64,000 nucleotides of DNA, from contig VIIQ02000134.1 of NCBI GenBank assembly GCA_007449985.2, positions 62,001 to 126,000 on the forward strand, in the 5' to 3' direction. A model generated the notes under the pieces. It worked only from the letters and a program-made list of their open reading frames with translations, was not told the DNA's origin and did not search any database. This document shows positions 12,001 through 25,200 of the stretch, in pieces. The translations under genes and the position numbers were made by a program. Each line of letters begins with the position of its first letter. The stretch's first letter is position 1. The stretch is from Desmodesmus armatus. Lineage: Eukaryota; Chlorophyta; Chlorophyceae; Sphaeropleales; Scenedesmaceae.

Positions 12001-14079
12001 CTGCACCGCTGCTGTTGCATGGGTGCAACCATTCTTCACTACATCCTGACACTGCCTCACCTTGAGGGAGTTCTTCTGTGGCTTTCATCACCCACACATA
12101 ACGGTGCCAACATCATGGCCCAAGTGTTGCATGACCTGCAGCAACAACAGCAGCAACAAGCAATGTTGTGCGAACGCATGCCATGCAGTAGCACTGCTGC
12201 ACAGCCGTCATGTTCGCTGGTTGGCTGCAGCACCCCTGTTGATGACTGTTTGGACCGTCCTAGGCAAAATCCCTATCTAGAGCCTGCCACTGAACTGCTG
12301 CTAATTGGATACTGCGCTGCAACTGCATCAGATAAGGTGTCAGGCAGTCCCAAGAATGGCACCACCCTGTACTCGCCAACAGACACTAGCATGTCGCTCT
12401 CACCTTTCGACAGCCCTGCCACTATGCGCAATCAGCCCGGCAACCAGTAACAGCAGCCTTGCCCTTGCCCTTCACCATTCCTGAGGCAGCATGGCAGCAG
12501 CACCATGATGTACAGTCAAGTACTATGAGGGCTGCCCTGGCAGCATTATTGGGTAGCTTACATGCAGCTGTACGGTCATCACAAACATGCTGAACCACAT
12601 GCATTTGGCCTGCTATTTGGCCGAAGGGTTGTTTTGCTCAGTGGTGGCATGCATACTGGCCGCAAGCAACCAAACATGGACACGAGCGGAGCATGATTAT
12701 AAGCTGGGAAATGCTGCATTGCACTGCTTGACATGATAGCTGCTTGGGCCAGGGTGCCCTTTGCCAAACAGTATGACCACCCTTTCCAGGAGTCCTCCCC
12801 CATACAAACACATTGTGCCACTCACCTGCTGCTTTGAGCTATCCATCGCTCATCAGGCTCTGACCGCTTGCAGGACCCTGCCACTGCATTCAAGTGGAGG
12901 CATGCCTGCTCTGGTGCTTCGAGCTGCTTGGGCGAAGAGGTGTTCAGCCTGCTCATGACGATGTTGATGAAGCTGCAGAGCAGCTCGTGCTGCTGCTGCT
13001 GCTGACTCCTGCCCTAGTGTCACGTGCTGACACACATCTCCGCATGGAACCTTCCACAGTGCATGCCTGCAGTGTCAGCTACACCTCAGCATACTGCCCC
13101 AGCAGTACTCAGCAGTAGCACTCTGACATCTCAGCCGCGTGTGCCTTACCACGTGACCAACGAAGTATATCTTCATCGAACTGAAACCGTCTATGTTTAG
13201 CGAAGCTGGTCTCCTGACAGCTGCACCGGGAAAAAGCACTGTCATCGAATCGTTTTGGCGGGCACAGCGCAGACGGCCAGATACGGACTGTTGCCTTGGA
13301 CAGACGTGTTCTTTTGTTGTTTGGTGTGAGGAAAGGGCGCCCAGCACCGAGTTCGGGAGACAGGGTAGCATGTCAATCGGCTTACCGCCTATACCATCCG
13401 CCTGACCCCCACCACGCCTCAAACGGCCTGTCTAGCCACGCAGCATCAATACTTGTTTTGTTATAAGTACATCCCTGCGTCCGACAGGCCCCAAAGCTGA
13501 CTCCACAACACGGGCATCTGCACCAGTTGTGCCCCTTTGCAGCAAGTTTGCTCCCACTTTCACTATGGCACCCCCCCTGCCTGAGGGCAGACTTGCACGA
13601 ATTAGGGAACGTAGATTAGATCAGTGCAGCAACCTCAAACCTGGCCAAAATTGCCATTTCTTTTTAGTAAGACGCGTGGTGTGGAATGTGTACATCAGTT
13701 TATGGCGGTGCTGTGCCTGAACTTGATGCTTTGGTCGCTGTTGTAGCTGCGCAGTTGAAGACCACCGCGATTAAACTGTGCTGCCTCAATGTCCCATGAG
13801 CATTGTGTGCACTCATGATGGCATTCACTACAATTGATGATTTGATGTTCATGTCAGTACTGCAAGTGAGCTGGCCATGCATGGATTGCACCTGCAGTCA
13901 GCTGCCACTGGCAGTGGGCTTGCAAGCTTGAACAGTCAGTGCGACCTTTCAACACAGCAACGCTAACCCAAGCCCAGTGACATTTCCACGCTGAAAGCTG
14001 CACCGGGCCCCCTGCATATCGCCGCAAATCAGCTGCGCATCGCCACAGCGCACGCGCTGCGCCTCTTCTCGCCAAGCCT

Positions 14080-14167
14080 CTCACGTTACATTGCTCTGTG
14101 ATAAGCCCATCACGCCAAACCCTTCACGCTGCATTGCTCTGTGTTAACCCCTTCACGCCAACCCCTT
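14080..14167. repeat. Degenerate tandem repeat, unit about 43 bp
   Basis: Two adjacent units share TCACG..ACATTGCTCTGTG-TAA-CCC-TCACGCCAA..CCC with few differences. Shorter fragments of the unit (CCCCTTCACG, TTCACGCGTGCATT) continue to about 14240. Confidence 0.7.
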
Positions 14168-14647
14168 CACTTGGCAAGCGCCAAGCCCCTTCACGGCGGG
14201 CTCACTAAGGCCCCCCCCCCTTCACGCGTGCATTCGCTAAGCCCCCCTCTCCCCGCACTTCACACCGCCACCACCTTCGCGCGCCGAGTGTGAAGGGGCT
14301 TCTTGTGACGGCAGTAACTGAAGGACTGAAGGGGTTTGCCCGCCTAGTGCACACACATGCCCTGTCCCCACGTGGTGCTAGGTGTTCACCATGCGTGTTC
14401 ACCTACTGCTGTGAGGGAAAGGGGCAACCAAAATGTGAGATTACGCCAAAAGCACACCAGCATGTAAAGTGGACACAGACTGCATCTCCACACTGGCCTG
14501 CTCAACAGCCGGGGCATCCCCGCTGTTGACACGGGGCATGGTCACGAAAGCACGCAGCCAGCTTACAGGCAATTTCACAGATGCGAATCTTGTTCACCCT
14601 GTTGCTTTTGGTTCTTTTGGGTCCAATTTTGTTTGGATTCGGTTGGG

Positions 14648-14671
14648 TTCCCAAAAAAGTTTTTTTGGGAA
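14648..14671. repeat. A/T-rich hairpin
   Basis: The arm TTCCCAAAAAA pairs with TTTTTTTGGGAA across essentially no loop. In minus-strand sense it resembles a factor-independent terminator hairpin, but nothing here is transcribed by recognisable genes. Confidence 0.7.
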
Positions 14672-15697
14672 GTGTCCCGTGACGGGGGCGCACCCCCCAC
14701 AAGCTGGCCAAGCACAACTCAGTCCGGTTCCCTGGGCTTGGAAGTGTTGACCACACTGCTGTGACCAGGCTGTTGGCCAGTTATGCGCAACAGCTCATGC
14801 CTCACCTACATGTCATCAGCGTACGCACATCCATGTTCAATGGCTGCTGTTTCTTTTGGGCAAAGGCTACTATAGAGCAAGAGTGGCCCCGGGCATCTCA
14901 CTGAGTTGACTATATCTGAAGCACCCTGTTGGTGTCATGGGCAAGGAGTGTATCAGGGTGTATGCGCTGTCGTACAACATTGGCGCCATGACAGATAGAC
15001 GCTGACTCCACATCAACGGAATCGGTCCTGACAGTGCAGTTGGGTTTGAGGTACAGCTAGCCACCAGCTGCCGGGCTGGCAACACACAGAGTTCGCAGAC
15101 CTGGCTTGTCTAGCAGATGGACCCAATCGGTACACACCAGAAGCGCTCCGTCACAGTGAAGACCTTTCTGCAGCCCTACACGGAGTGTGGGGAACTGCTG
15201 TCACGTGACGGCTGCTCTGCAGCATCGTCTGCAAGACGACAGTGCATGTTTCAGGTGGCTTCTGCCTATATGGTAATTCTCCTTGCGCCTTTTGTGCTTT
15301 GTCTGTTGGGTTGCCTTGTCTGCTTGTAAACATGTAACATGGTTGAAAACATCAGGGTTTGGGGTAGTTACTGTCACCGACAAACATAATGATGTGATCA
15401 GGCTCCAAACCTGAATGCCTGCACAGTTGACTACTTGCTGCTGTGAAAGGCAAAAAGATTACAGTTTGCATACACCAAAACACCAAGGGAAGGTTGAGTG
15501 TAAAGATCCCCTTCGACAACCACAACAACACCCTCTATAATGGGGGGAGCGAAAACCCGAAAGTGTGGCAGCGACACAACTCCATAGCACAGCTTTCCAC
15601 ACACTCCTGCACCAAAAAGGGCTGCGGCACACGTCCTATGACGCGTGCTGTGCAGCATGGGACATGCACCTGCCAGCACAGCACAGCACACAATACA

Positions 15698-15702
15698 TTA
15701 CA
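15698..15702 (-). terminator. TGTAA poly(A) signal of SF3B4
   Basis: TGTAA is the usual poly(A) motif in volvocine green algae. This one lies 110 nt after the SF3B4 stop codon on the same strand, at a typical 3'UTR distance. Confidence 0.55.
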
Positions 15703-15811
15703 TCACCACATACGCAACAGCCTTACGCAACCCGACGAAAACAAACCCAGTGTGTCTGGTGTGGCCATGAGAGCCCGGTTTGTGCGCTGCAAACACGGAC
15801 GAACAGATCCA

Positions 15812-18800
15812 CTACTGGTGTGGGGGTGGCACAGCTCCGTAGGGGGGTGGTGCACGCATCCACGGTGGCGGCACACCATGCGGCATTGCACCAGGAGGCG
15901 GTCCATAGGGGTTGGGCATAGCTGGTGGGAAGCCGGGAGCACCATAGGGCCCTGCGACACCACACAGGTAGCAGCAGGGCACAGCCATCTGTTATCTTAC
16001 CAGCAGCAGGACCCTCACAGTCTGGCGCATGAAGGCAACACGCATACACATGGTCTTCGCCTTCATGCTGTACATCTAGCCCTATGCTAACACACAAGCG
16101 CACGCACGCACACACGCACGGACAGCAGCACGCTGTGGTACCATCCCGTTATGACAGCTGTGACGAGGTTACTCCACGCACTGCAGTCTGTTTGGTTGTC
16201 ATGCACGCCACCGAAAACCACGACACACTGCAGCTTGCTATCGCGTCAGCCTAACGAGCGCCGGTCAGTCTGGTTATTTGACCACCCTGCTGCATGATAT
16301 CATGATGAACGACTACCATGCGTCATGGCTGCAGGTGGAAGCCCTGGCTGCAAGTGTAACATGCATAGATATGTAAGAGCAAGCTCTGTCCGTTTGGCGC
16401 TGTGTTCACGCCCCCCCCCCCCCTCCCCTGGCCCGCAGTTCACTCACCAGGGGGAGGCATCGCCCAGGGTGGGGGTGGGGGCATCCCTTGCGGCACCTGG
16501 CAGCACAGCAGCAGCACAGCAGCAGCAGCAGCAGCGGTCAATTGAGAGGAGGGGGGGGTGCACCATTTATGCTGCAGGGGCAGCTGCTTACGGCGCCATT
16601 CAGCCTCGCTGCATATTTGGGGTTTCTGCTGCTGTGGGGATGCGAAGGCATCGTCCTGCTTGACGTAGAAAGATGTAAGAGGTTTCCATGTGCAGCGATG
16701 GACGTGAGTGAGCCCCCACATGCACATGTACGGACCCTCAGCATCACTCACCGGGGGAGGGTAGTAGCCATGGGGGGCAGCAGGCGGCTGCATGTGCCAC
16801 GGCGGGGGCACTGCTGCTGCCATGGGCGGCGGCGGCATCTGCGGCATCTGCGGCACTGCTGCTGCTGCTGCTGCCGGTGCTGCTGGCGGTGCTGCTGCAG
16901 GCTGCTGCTGCATGCCAAAGTTCTGCTGCGACTCTGGGATGTGCTGGGGCTGCTGCTGCGGCCCTGTGGCGAAGAGCGTGTGGGGCCGGCTTTGCGCTGC
17001 TTGGTTTGCACGACGCTGGGCTGCCAGCAGCCTTTCGGCCGGCGTTCCATGGCGCTCACCTGCAGGATACAATCGGCAGGTCCCCAAGGATGACACACTC
17101 GGTCAGCATGGTACAGGCACATAGATGCACCCACACGGTGCACACTTCACTTCACCTGTGCTGAGCATGATGAAGGCGCATCGCACAACTTGCGGAAACT
17201 GGAAGGCATGCACAATCCTCGGCACCCAAGCACTCACGGCGTTGATAGACAGCACGGCCTAGCAGCCGGCATCCTGTCTACATAAAAGGAGCTGTCCGCA
17301 CATGCTGCGACACAATATAGAGGCTTGTGTCTGTTTTCTGGTGGTGTTGTGATGAAGAGGGACATCTGAGTCGCACAGGCAGCACTGCAAGATACAGACT
17401 GTACAGTCAGTATAGCCACTTGGGCCTGGTTGACCTGGCTGCCTGCCCGCCTTACCCTTTGTGTCCTTCTTGTAGGCGTATGACACTGTGATCTGCCTGT
17501 TGCAGAGGTACTGCCCACCCATGCCCTCGATAGCAGCATCGCTGGCCTCAAAGCAGTCAAAGCTCACAAAGCCAAAGCCCTTGCTGTTGCCTGCAGCAGC
17601 ACAACAGCAGCACACACACACAAGGATGGCACACCAGTCAGCGGTGTAAGACTGTCCTCGATAGCAGCAGTGCTGGCCTCGAAACAGTCAAAGCTGAACA
17701 AGCCATTAGCCCTTGCTGTTGCCTGCAGCAAACACAAACAGCAGCACACACGAGGATCCCACATTAGTTGTCACACCCAACAGTTTCTCTCAAGGGTGCA
17801 AGTAGGACACCTAGAAACAAAGGCACCTGACGCCACCTTGTCAGCTTCTGTCTTGGCGGGGTGATGAAGGTGCACAACATTTGGCTATGCGAGCCAGGGG
17901 TTGAAGGGGGCCGTGCTGTGGCTCAAGCTATGCCACAGCTCCAACTGTTGGTGGTATGTACCCGCACCTGTGTCTGGGTCCCTCATGATTTTAGGTGTGT
18001 TGATGATGACACCAAAGGCACTGAAGGTGTCGTGCAGCATCTGCAGGGGCACACACGACAACACAGTCAGCACAGTCAGCCAGCCAGCTGGCCAGCCAGT
18101 TGGCACAGCCAGCACAGTCAGCCTAGACAGCTGCAGGCACATTGGCTGATGAGATGGCAAGTGGGCCCCACACCTCCCACCTCCCATCCGATCACAACTC
18201 ACAAGTTCACAACAGCAGCGACAGCCAGTCAGCACAACCGGCTGCAGGCACACTGGCTGCTCAAGCCGGCTGAGCTGTCAATTGCCCCCACATCTTCCCC
18301 TGCCATCCTATCACACCTCCCGTCTGATCACACCTGACAAGCTTGACAAACAGCAGGCACAGGAGCCAGCAGGAAGGGAAGATCCCAGACCGTCTTTATA
18401 CGGATCCCAGACCGTCTTTATACGGAAGTCTTGTGTGGGTACATCCTGCCCCCCCCCCCCCCGGGGCCCCCCTTGTCTGCCTCACCTTCTCGTCTACGTC
18501 TGGGTCAAGGTTCCCTATGAACAGGTTTGCGCCCACGTCGCTGCTGTTGGTCTTGTCCTGGCTGGCCTTGTTGATGCGGATGGCCTTGCCGTACAGCTTG
18601 ACCATGTTGAGCACCTTGATGGACTTGGGGGGGGGGGGGGGCACGGGAGGGGGGGGGGGGAGGGGGGCACTGGGGTGGTGCGGAGAGGGGTGGGTGGGTG
18701 GGAGAGGGGGGAAAACTGCGAGAAGGGGGGGGGGTAGAAACCTTCGATGTACCCCCCCCCCCCCCCCCCCGCTTACACCCCAAACAAAGCGCTGACGCCG

Positions 18801-19205
18801 GGGGCTACCGCTTGCATACTGGGGCCTTTGCCAACACATCGTGAGCTGCTCACGCTACTCGGCACATGAATAGTTGCAAAAACTGCACCTGAATGGGTTT
18901 CTGTAACAATGTCGGCCGTCTTGCCAAGCAGCATACTTGTTGGTGGAGGCTGCACACCCTAGTGACAGGCGCGCACTCCACGCCCTGGCTACCCGTAAGC
19001 TGCTTCTCTTTGCACACTGTGGCCAGCAAAGGCCGTGTGCCCTGTATGCTGTGAATGCTGTGTGCCGCTGGCTGCGCTGTGCTGTGCTGTGCTCTGGTGC
19101 CTGTCGCCACTTACGTAATCGGCATCTTCTTCTGCCCTGAACTCCACAAAGCCATAACCCTGGTGGTTGTTGGTGACCCTGTCCTTGGGCAGGTACACGT
19201 TCACT

Positions 19206-19237
<32 letters not shown>

Positions 19238-20055
19238 CTTGATCAGCAATACTACTTGCCGAATGCGTGCATGGCTTTCAATAGTGCCTTAGCTCCTCCC
19301 CCCCCCCCCCCCCACACACACACACTGCACACCAGAATAACCTGTTGGCATGTGCTTCTGCTGCTGTTGTATGACCGTGGTTGCTTGGTCATGTCCTGCA
19401 GCTAATCAGCAGGCTTGCACACTGAGCCCCCCCCCCCCCCCACCCTCGTCCAAACATTCAACTACACTGATTGCAGCGAACATCAGTGACCCACTGTCGA
19501 CTGAATATGTATCCAGCCAGCCTGTGCACAGCCCAACCAGGCTGTGCAGCCATGCATACAGAGCTGTAATGATGGCCAAGCACCCTACCTGCCTGAAGAA
19601 TAATCATGTTGTTAAAACCGAGTCGCAAGCAGTCCTAGTTTACCTACCTACTGGGCCCGCCTGGATAAAAAGCTCCCACACAAGCTCCTCTGTCACCTGC
19701 ATCACATCAGTGGCGGTGCGAGGAGAAGTCACTTGCTGAGTGCTTCTGTAGGATGAAGCTAGTGCTCAGTGAAACGCTGGTGACCAGCATGCAAGAGATA
19801 CTGGACTGCTGCACGCCAACAGCAGCAGCAGCAACAGTACCAGCTGCTTGTGCATGCAAAGCTTCTGCCTACTTCCAGCTAAGATGTCTCAACAGGCTGC
19901 ACGTGACATCGAACAAGCTTGATGGCCCCCACCTGCGGGTCTAGATTGCCCACATACACCGTGGCCTCCTGATTTCGATCATGAGCATGCTGCCCTATAA
20001 GGTTGGCGCCCACGCCAGCTGTGATGCGTCCACCAGCTACTGCACCCAGAGACAT
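15812..20055 (-). CDS. SF3B4: SF3B4 (SAP49), U2 snRNP SF3b subunit
   Basis: SF3B4 tethers U2 snRNP to pre-mRNA upstream of the branch site. Nine exons join in phase: 20055-19933, 19696-19648, 19203-19115, 18623-18486, 18040-17968, 17590-17456, 17059-16752, 16496-16448 and 15951-15812. They give 367 residues. RRM1 spans about 30-105 ([41 protein letters not shown]). RRM2 spans about 118-195 ([60 protein letters not shown]). The family motif [15 protein letters not shown] follows, then a Gln- and Pro/Met-rich tail ending [11 protein letters not shown]. Every block matches human SAP49 in order. The acceptor of exon 4 is embedded in a tract of almost pure C. Intron 5 holds a broken copy of exon 6. 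Confidence 0.96.
17650..17755 (-). pseudogene. Broken duplicate of the start of SF3B4 exon 6
   Basis: About 100 bp in intron 5 repeat 17520-17625: the acceptor flank, the CTGCAG acceptor and the first 60 or so nt of exon 6. The copy has small indels that put a TAA directly after the AACAGCAAGGGC stretch, so its inclusion would truncate the protein in RRM2. It still has an acceptor-like CTGCAG. Confidence 0.85.
18627..18773. repeat. G/C homopolymer block at an SF3B4 acceptor
   Basis: This 147-bp block consists mostly of G runs of 8-13 with a 19-base C run near its end. It directly abuts the exon 4 acceptor, so on the transcript it is a nearly pure C polypyrimidine tract interrupted by G runs. 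It could form a G-quadruplex on the plus strand. Confidence 0.7.
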
Positions 20056-22253
20056 TCTGCTGAAGGCTTGCCAACGCTGCTAACTGCACATGCTAGACAC
20101 CAGGCTCCTGTACAGATCTGCTGACTTTGAAAGTGTTTTGCCGGCCCTCCAGTTTTTTTGGGAGATTATACAACACGCAGTCCCCTATGAGTATTGATAA
20201 CAACAACTTATCGTAGCAACGTGCAGGCTTTATCACGATGCCAGGGGTTGAGCAGCATGCCATGCTTGCACTGTGCTTGGGCAGGGTTCTAATAGAAGTA
20301 ACACAGGAGGTTATACCAGGCCCCCACCCCTGGAGACGCCTAGAATGCTCTGTTTGGATGGGTTTTCTCACTCGAGAGGCTGTGAGGCACCCCAAGCCCC
20401 CCCCCCTCCTGGTGCTAAAACACTGCATGTGTCCCATTTACGAAGTCCTTGCTCCTTCAAGCAGGAGTCAATGCACTGTACAGGTAAGTTTGAAGGCCCG
20501 AAGCGACACAAGTTCCCAGCCCAAACCCATTTGTTACACTCCATCCTTCCCTCTCATGCTGTGCCAAAACCAGCATGCCTGGCAAATCACCCTCATCTTC
20601 CTCAACCTCACTCTCCCCTCCCCCACCCCCCAGCCCCGCCCGGCAGCAGCAAGGTCAAGTATCCACCTGAGGACACACGGCTACTGCTGCCCCACCTCTC
20701 ACTAGTCGCCCCAGTGCATACCACGTTTCTCAGCACACATGCACCTTTGCAGCTACAAGGGCAGCTGGCAACACATGCTGCCATGCGCATGCAACACACA
20801 CCACTTGCAGGTGCTATGAGGATATAGAACAACATACAGAGCGCGCAAGCCGATGTGGCTTGTGCACGATTCAGCTGCGTCAGCATCGTGCTTGTGGGTC
20901 AAGGGTACAAATTGTGCATCATGCACGCACACCCGGTAAAAACCCACCACGCCATGCCCTCCACCGCCCACCCGCCCCAAATCCATCCACCCGAGCACTC
21001 AATACGTTGCACAGCCACTCTCAAAGCACGCTCAACAGCCACCGACTGTGCTTTCTTGACATCCAGCGCCTGACAAAGTGGCACCAGCCTTACCCCTCCA
21101 CGCACCAGATAGCTGGACCACCCGAGTGGCTCTCGCATCCAGCATAAAACTTGCTGCCCAGCTGGGCTGTAGCCCAGCCTGCTTTCACCCGAGCTCTGCC
21201 ACCTGCACTCTCGCCACTGAGTGATATACACGAATGGACACCAGCTGCAGCACAGACGACATCACGTCGCTGCTCATCACACCCGACACACAGCAATGTG
21301 CCTGCGCATTCTGCAAAAATTTCCCCCCAGACAGGCCCCAGACAACATAACCCGACGAGGTGTGACTCATGTGACGCAACCAACCATCGCACCCTCCATT
21401 TGAGCCATGCTGTGCTCTGCTGTGCTGGCAGCTGCACGACACAGCACAGCGCAGCTCACCTTTGGTTTGCTGCCACTTGCACGCGACGTCCTTGCATCCA
21501 TCCTCCACACACACTTTGCAGTGTTGTTATCAAACACAATGCTGCTCCGCCTCCGGGGCCTTCCACATACACATACGTACATCACACGTCGCCCCCACGC
21601 CGCATGGTACATTATGCGGCTTACTGTTACCACCAGCAGCAGAAGCAAGGAGCAGTACACCCCTGCACCCACATAGCCCCTTGTAATGGGCCACTTTGCA
21701 CGGCGGATGCATCAATTGTGCCTCACCACAACGCCTGACACAACATCAAGGCGTGCATCCGCACAGTATGACTCCTTCATTCCAGCAGAACGCAGTGCCG
21801 AACAATGCAACACACCCTGAGCAAGGCCTTCCAAACTGCACAATTTGCCATGGCCTGCTGCAGATGCCGGGACCCAAGCCCTGACAAGGGTAGCAGCACC
21901 CAACAGCACGATTTTGCCCTGTCACACTTGCAGCTCCAACTGCCTTCACAGGCACAACCCGCTGCAGGATTCCCCAAACACACCCCACCACACCACAAAC
22001 ACACCCTTCCTGCACTGCCACCCATGCACCCAGCACAGCAGCAGGGTAGCCAAAGCCACCCGCCTGTCATGGTAACCGGACTGCACTGATCTTGACCTCC
22101 AAGGGGCCACACGTGTTGCTCATGATCACACAAGCGGTGCCTTGGGGTGGTGTCCGTGTCAGCATAGGGAACACCGTGTAGGACGCATGCCGATGCTAAC
22201 TAGCGTGCGAGTGTGTTTGTGTGTCCTGGGTGTTCCTACAGGCGTGCAGCGAG
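20056..22253. other. Gap between SF3B4 start and malic enzyme end
   Basis: The stretch contains the SF3B4 promoter/5' leader and the 3' flank of the malic enzyme gene, both on the minus strand. Open frames up to 195 codons on the plus strand are His/Thr/Pro-rich and show no domain or splice continuity. I see no gene. Confidence 0.5.
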
Positions 22254-25200
22254 TCAGAGCTGGTCTGCCGTCCACATGTTTGCTGCCACATACTCCTCCC
22301 AGTTGGTGCAGCCAGGGGGTGTGCTGCCCAGTCCCACATCCACCATGTGCTGACCCACATGGGCAGACAGGATCTTGCTGATGGCACGAATGTTCTGGAA
22401 GGCGGGGAACAGCCTGCAGCACAGCACACAGCACGCGCAACACACAGGGCGGGTTTGAGGGAGGGGGGAGGGGGTGCTTACTAAGGGTGTGGGCAGGACA
22501 GGGGGTTGGGGATGGAGGTGATGTGGCATCATGCAGGCAGTTCAATTCCCAGGAGTGTCCTGAAGGATCTTTTGGCATATGCACAACCATGACAGGGTGG
22601 AGTTGGCAAGTACCTCATATCTCTTGACCAGTCCCATAGCACTGTTACCACTGTTACTTTGTGCATCTTTCCTCAAACAAATGAGGTGGAATGAAAGCAA
22701 GCACGGCTCCCCACTGACCTGCCAACCAGCAGCTCATCCATGTCGGTCATCTTGGACAGCTCCTCAGCAGCAAGCACAAACACCTGACAGGACGACCAAC
22801 AGGGGGGGGGGGGAGATGCAGCAGGAACACAGGCAGCACCAGCATCAGCGTCCGAGCACGGACAACAAGCAACATGATCGCTGAAAAGGTGGAAGCTGAT
22901 TGCGGCTGCACAAACAAGCCCTTGCAGCAGCAGCTGCTCGTCGCCTCTTCTATCAACACCTCACCCCACCCCACAGCTCTCGAAAACCACCAGCCTACAC
23001 CTCTTCCTCACTCTACCGTCCCAACCTTTCAAGCTCCACCCCAGAACCCCTGCAGCCCCCCTCCCCCCTTCCACCCCATCCCCCACACTCCAACACACGG
23101 AATGTCACATCCTTGGATGGTTAATGCATTGGCTGGATGCACTCCCTGTGTCTACACACACACATACATCCTGACTGTCCTGCTGTCATGCTGAGTTGTT
23201 TGCACCCCGTGTGTCAACACACACCTCGTCTGTGATCTCCTTTGCCTGTGCCAGCACTGCTGCATAGCCGACAGCTGGGAAGATGTAGGCGTTGTTGGCT
23301 TGTGCAGGGTAGTGGGTCACACCCGCAGCATCCACGATGGGGTCAAAGGGAGAGCCACTGGCAAACAGCACCTTGCCCTCCGTCCAGCTGCACACAACAC
23401 AACCAGTCAAGATGATACACACACAGAGTAAAGACGGCCCGGGCGGGGTGGGGGGGGGGGGGCGGTTGAGGGGTGAGGGGGGGGGCAAAGCGTCGCTGAG
23501 ACCAATGGGATGGTGATGATGAGAAAGCAGGTTTGGCATATGTGCCTGCACAGTGAGGATGAGTGATGTTGATAATAGCAGGGTACAAAGTTCACAGCCC
23601 GGTGAGGGGTTGTGGCTCTGCTACCGCCGGGCCATGGCCCTGCTGCGGCATGTGACCTATTTGACCTAAAATTACTATGCGTGAGTCACCTAATGATACA
23701 TTGCTAGTCCATAATGACTCATAGACAATGCAACCATCATATAACCCAACTGATTACAAGTACTATAAGCAATTACACTTTTTACAGAAGCTTGTTCAAT
23801 GCAGGGGCCCCACTTGCGGGAAAACCTGGCAGCTTCAGACGCAGCCGTGCAAAAGCTAGCCAGCCCCCCCCCCCCCCCCACACACACACAAGCCAAGGTC
23901 TTAACTACCACACATGCGACACCCCTTGGTGTGCCCCCACCTGAACGCCTCCTGGAAGCTGCACTCGCTCTTGCTGGTTGGGTTGCTGAGTGGGAAGATG
24001 ATGGGCGGTTGTTGAGGTCACACATTGCCTGAACCACATCCCTGTTGAAGGCCTTGGCTATGGTTGACACCCCCACCAGAGCAGTGGGCTTCAGGGTCTT
24101 GATGGCGGTCAGCAGGTCGGGGCAGAACTCAACATCGTGCGCAAACGGCTCCTTGTGGTGCTGAAGGTTGGTGCGGCTCTGGCACACAAGACCCTGAAAG
24201 AAGGGCAGCGCACACAGCATAGCATGGCACAGCACGATGAGGCCTTTTACATTGAGCACTGTCTGAGACCTTGTTGTTGTGAAGCATGTGCAACAGAGAT
24301 GGAGACAGTCATGCCCATGCTTCTCCTGTATATGCTGCTGCTGCTGCTATGTTGACACATGACGTGCAACCAGCCTTGGCATTTCAGCAGGATGGTGGGA
24401 TGTATGAATTGTATGAGAATGCTTATGTTGACTCATGAGACTCATTTCTTGACAGGTACATGTGAGTGTGTTGTGCACTGCACATCCATCTACCCACCCC
24501 CGGCTCCCTGGCGTTACTCCCCACCTTGCTATCCATGAAAGGCCAACTTGCTGTCAGTGAAACCTGCCTTGCTATCATCAAAACGCATTTGCTATCATGT
24601 CACCACACCTTGCTATCATAAATGTTCCCTTGCTATCTATGCAAACCCACCTTGCTGTCCATGAAGAAGCAGTGCTGCCTGCCTTCCTCAACCGTCACAC
24701 CATGCCGCCTGCACAGCACACAGCACAACCCATCAGCACTCACGAGGTGGGGGCCGGCAGCACACCTGGGGTTGTGACCATGTAGTGTTTGAATGTGTGA
24801 TGTCATATCTCATACACACATCAATTGCAACCAGCATGTACATGTCAGCATGGCAGTCAAGCTTGAGTTGTAAAAGTGCGTTCTGGCACAGTGTGTGTGT
24901 TGTAACCCCCCCTCCACCCCCCTCCACCCCGCCCATCCACCCGTGTGTCAACACAAACAGGGATGGAGAGACACAGAAAGACAGAGAGATGACGCCGATT
25001 ACCAAAACCGTGTGTGACCCTTGAATGGTTGCCCCCCCTCTCCCCTTGGGCACCCCCCCCTTCAACCCCCCTTCACCCCCCCCCCCACCTGTGCAGGTAT
25101 TGTGCGATGAGCTCCCCAATGCCTGTGCCTGCCTCTCCTGCTCCCAGGAACAGCACCCTGTGCTCACTGAACGGCTTGCCGGTGGCACGAGCAGCGGACA

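Larger units (their letters stand above)
8588..15811. other. 7.2-kb gene-poor region
   Basis: Apart from the RBM39 promoter and the SF3B4 3' flank, I see no gene here. The longest open frames (for example 11881-12450 plus, 189 codons) show no domain, no partner exons and biased low-complexity composition. The region holds a 24-bp perfect palindrome (9041-9064), a direct repeat at 10604-10632, two copies of a roughly 43-bp unit (14080-14167), an A/T hairpin (14648-14671) and several C tracts. Remnants of mobile elements are possible, but no transposase or reverse transcriptase motif was recognised. Confidence 0.5.

Noticed and set aside
11881..12450. 189-codon plus-strand frame in the gene-poor region
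   Set aside because: No domain, biased His/Thr/Ala composition, Gln run from a CAG repeat, and no neighbouring exons with matching phase.
14648..14671. Bacterial-type terminator
   Set aside because: The hairpin shape fits, but the DNA is nuclear eukaryotic and no adjacent transcription unit ends here; kept only as a repeat.
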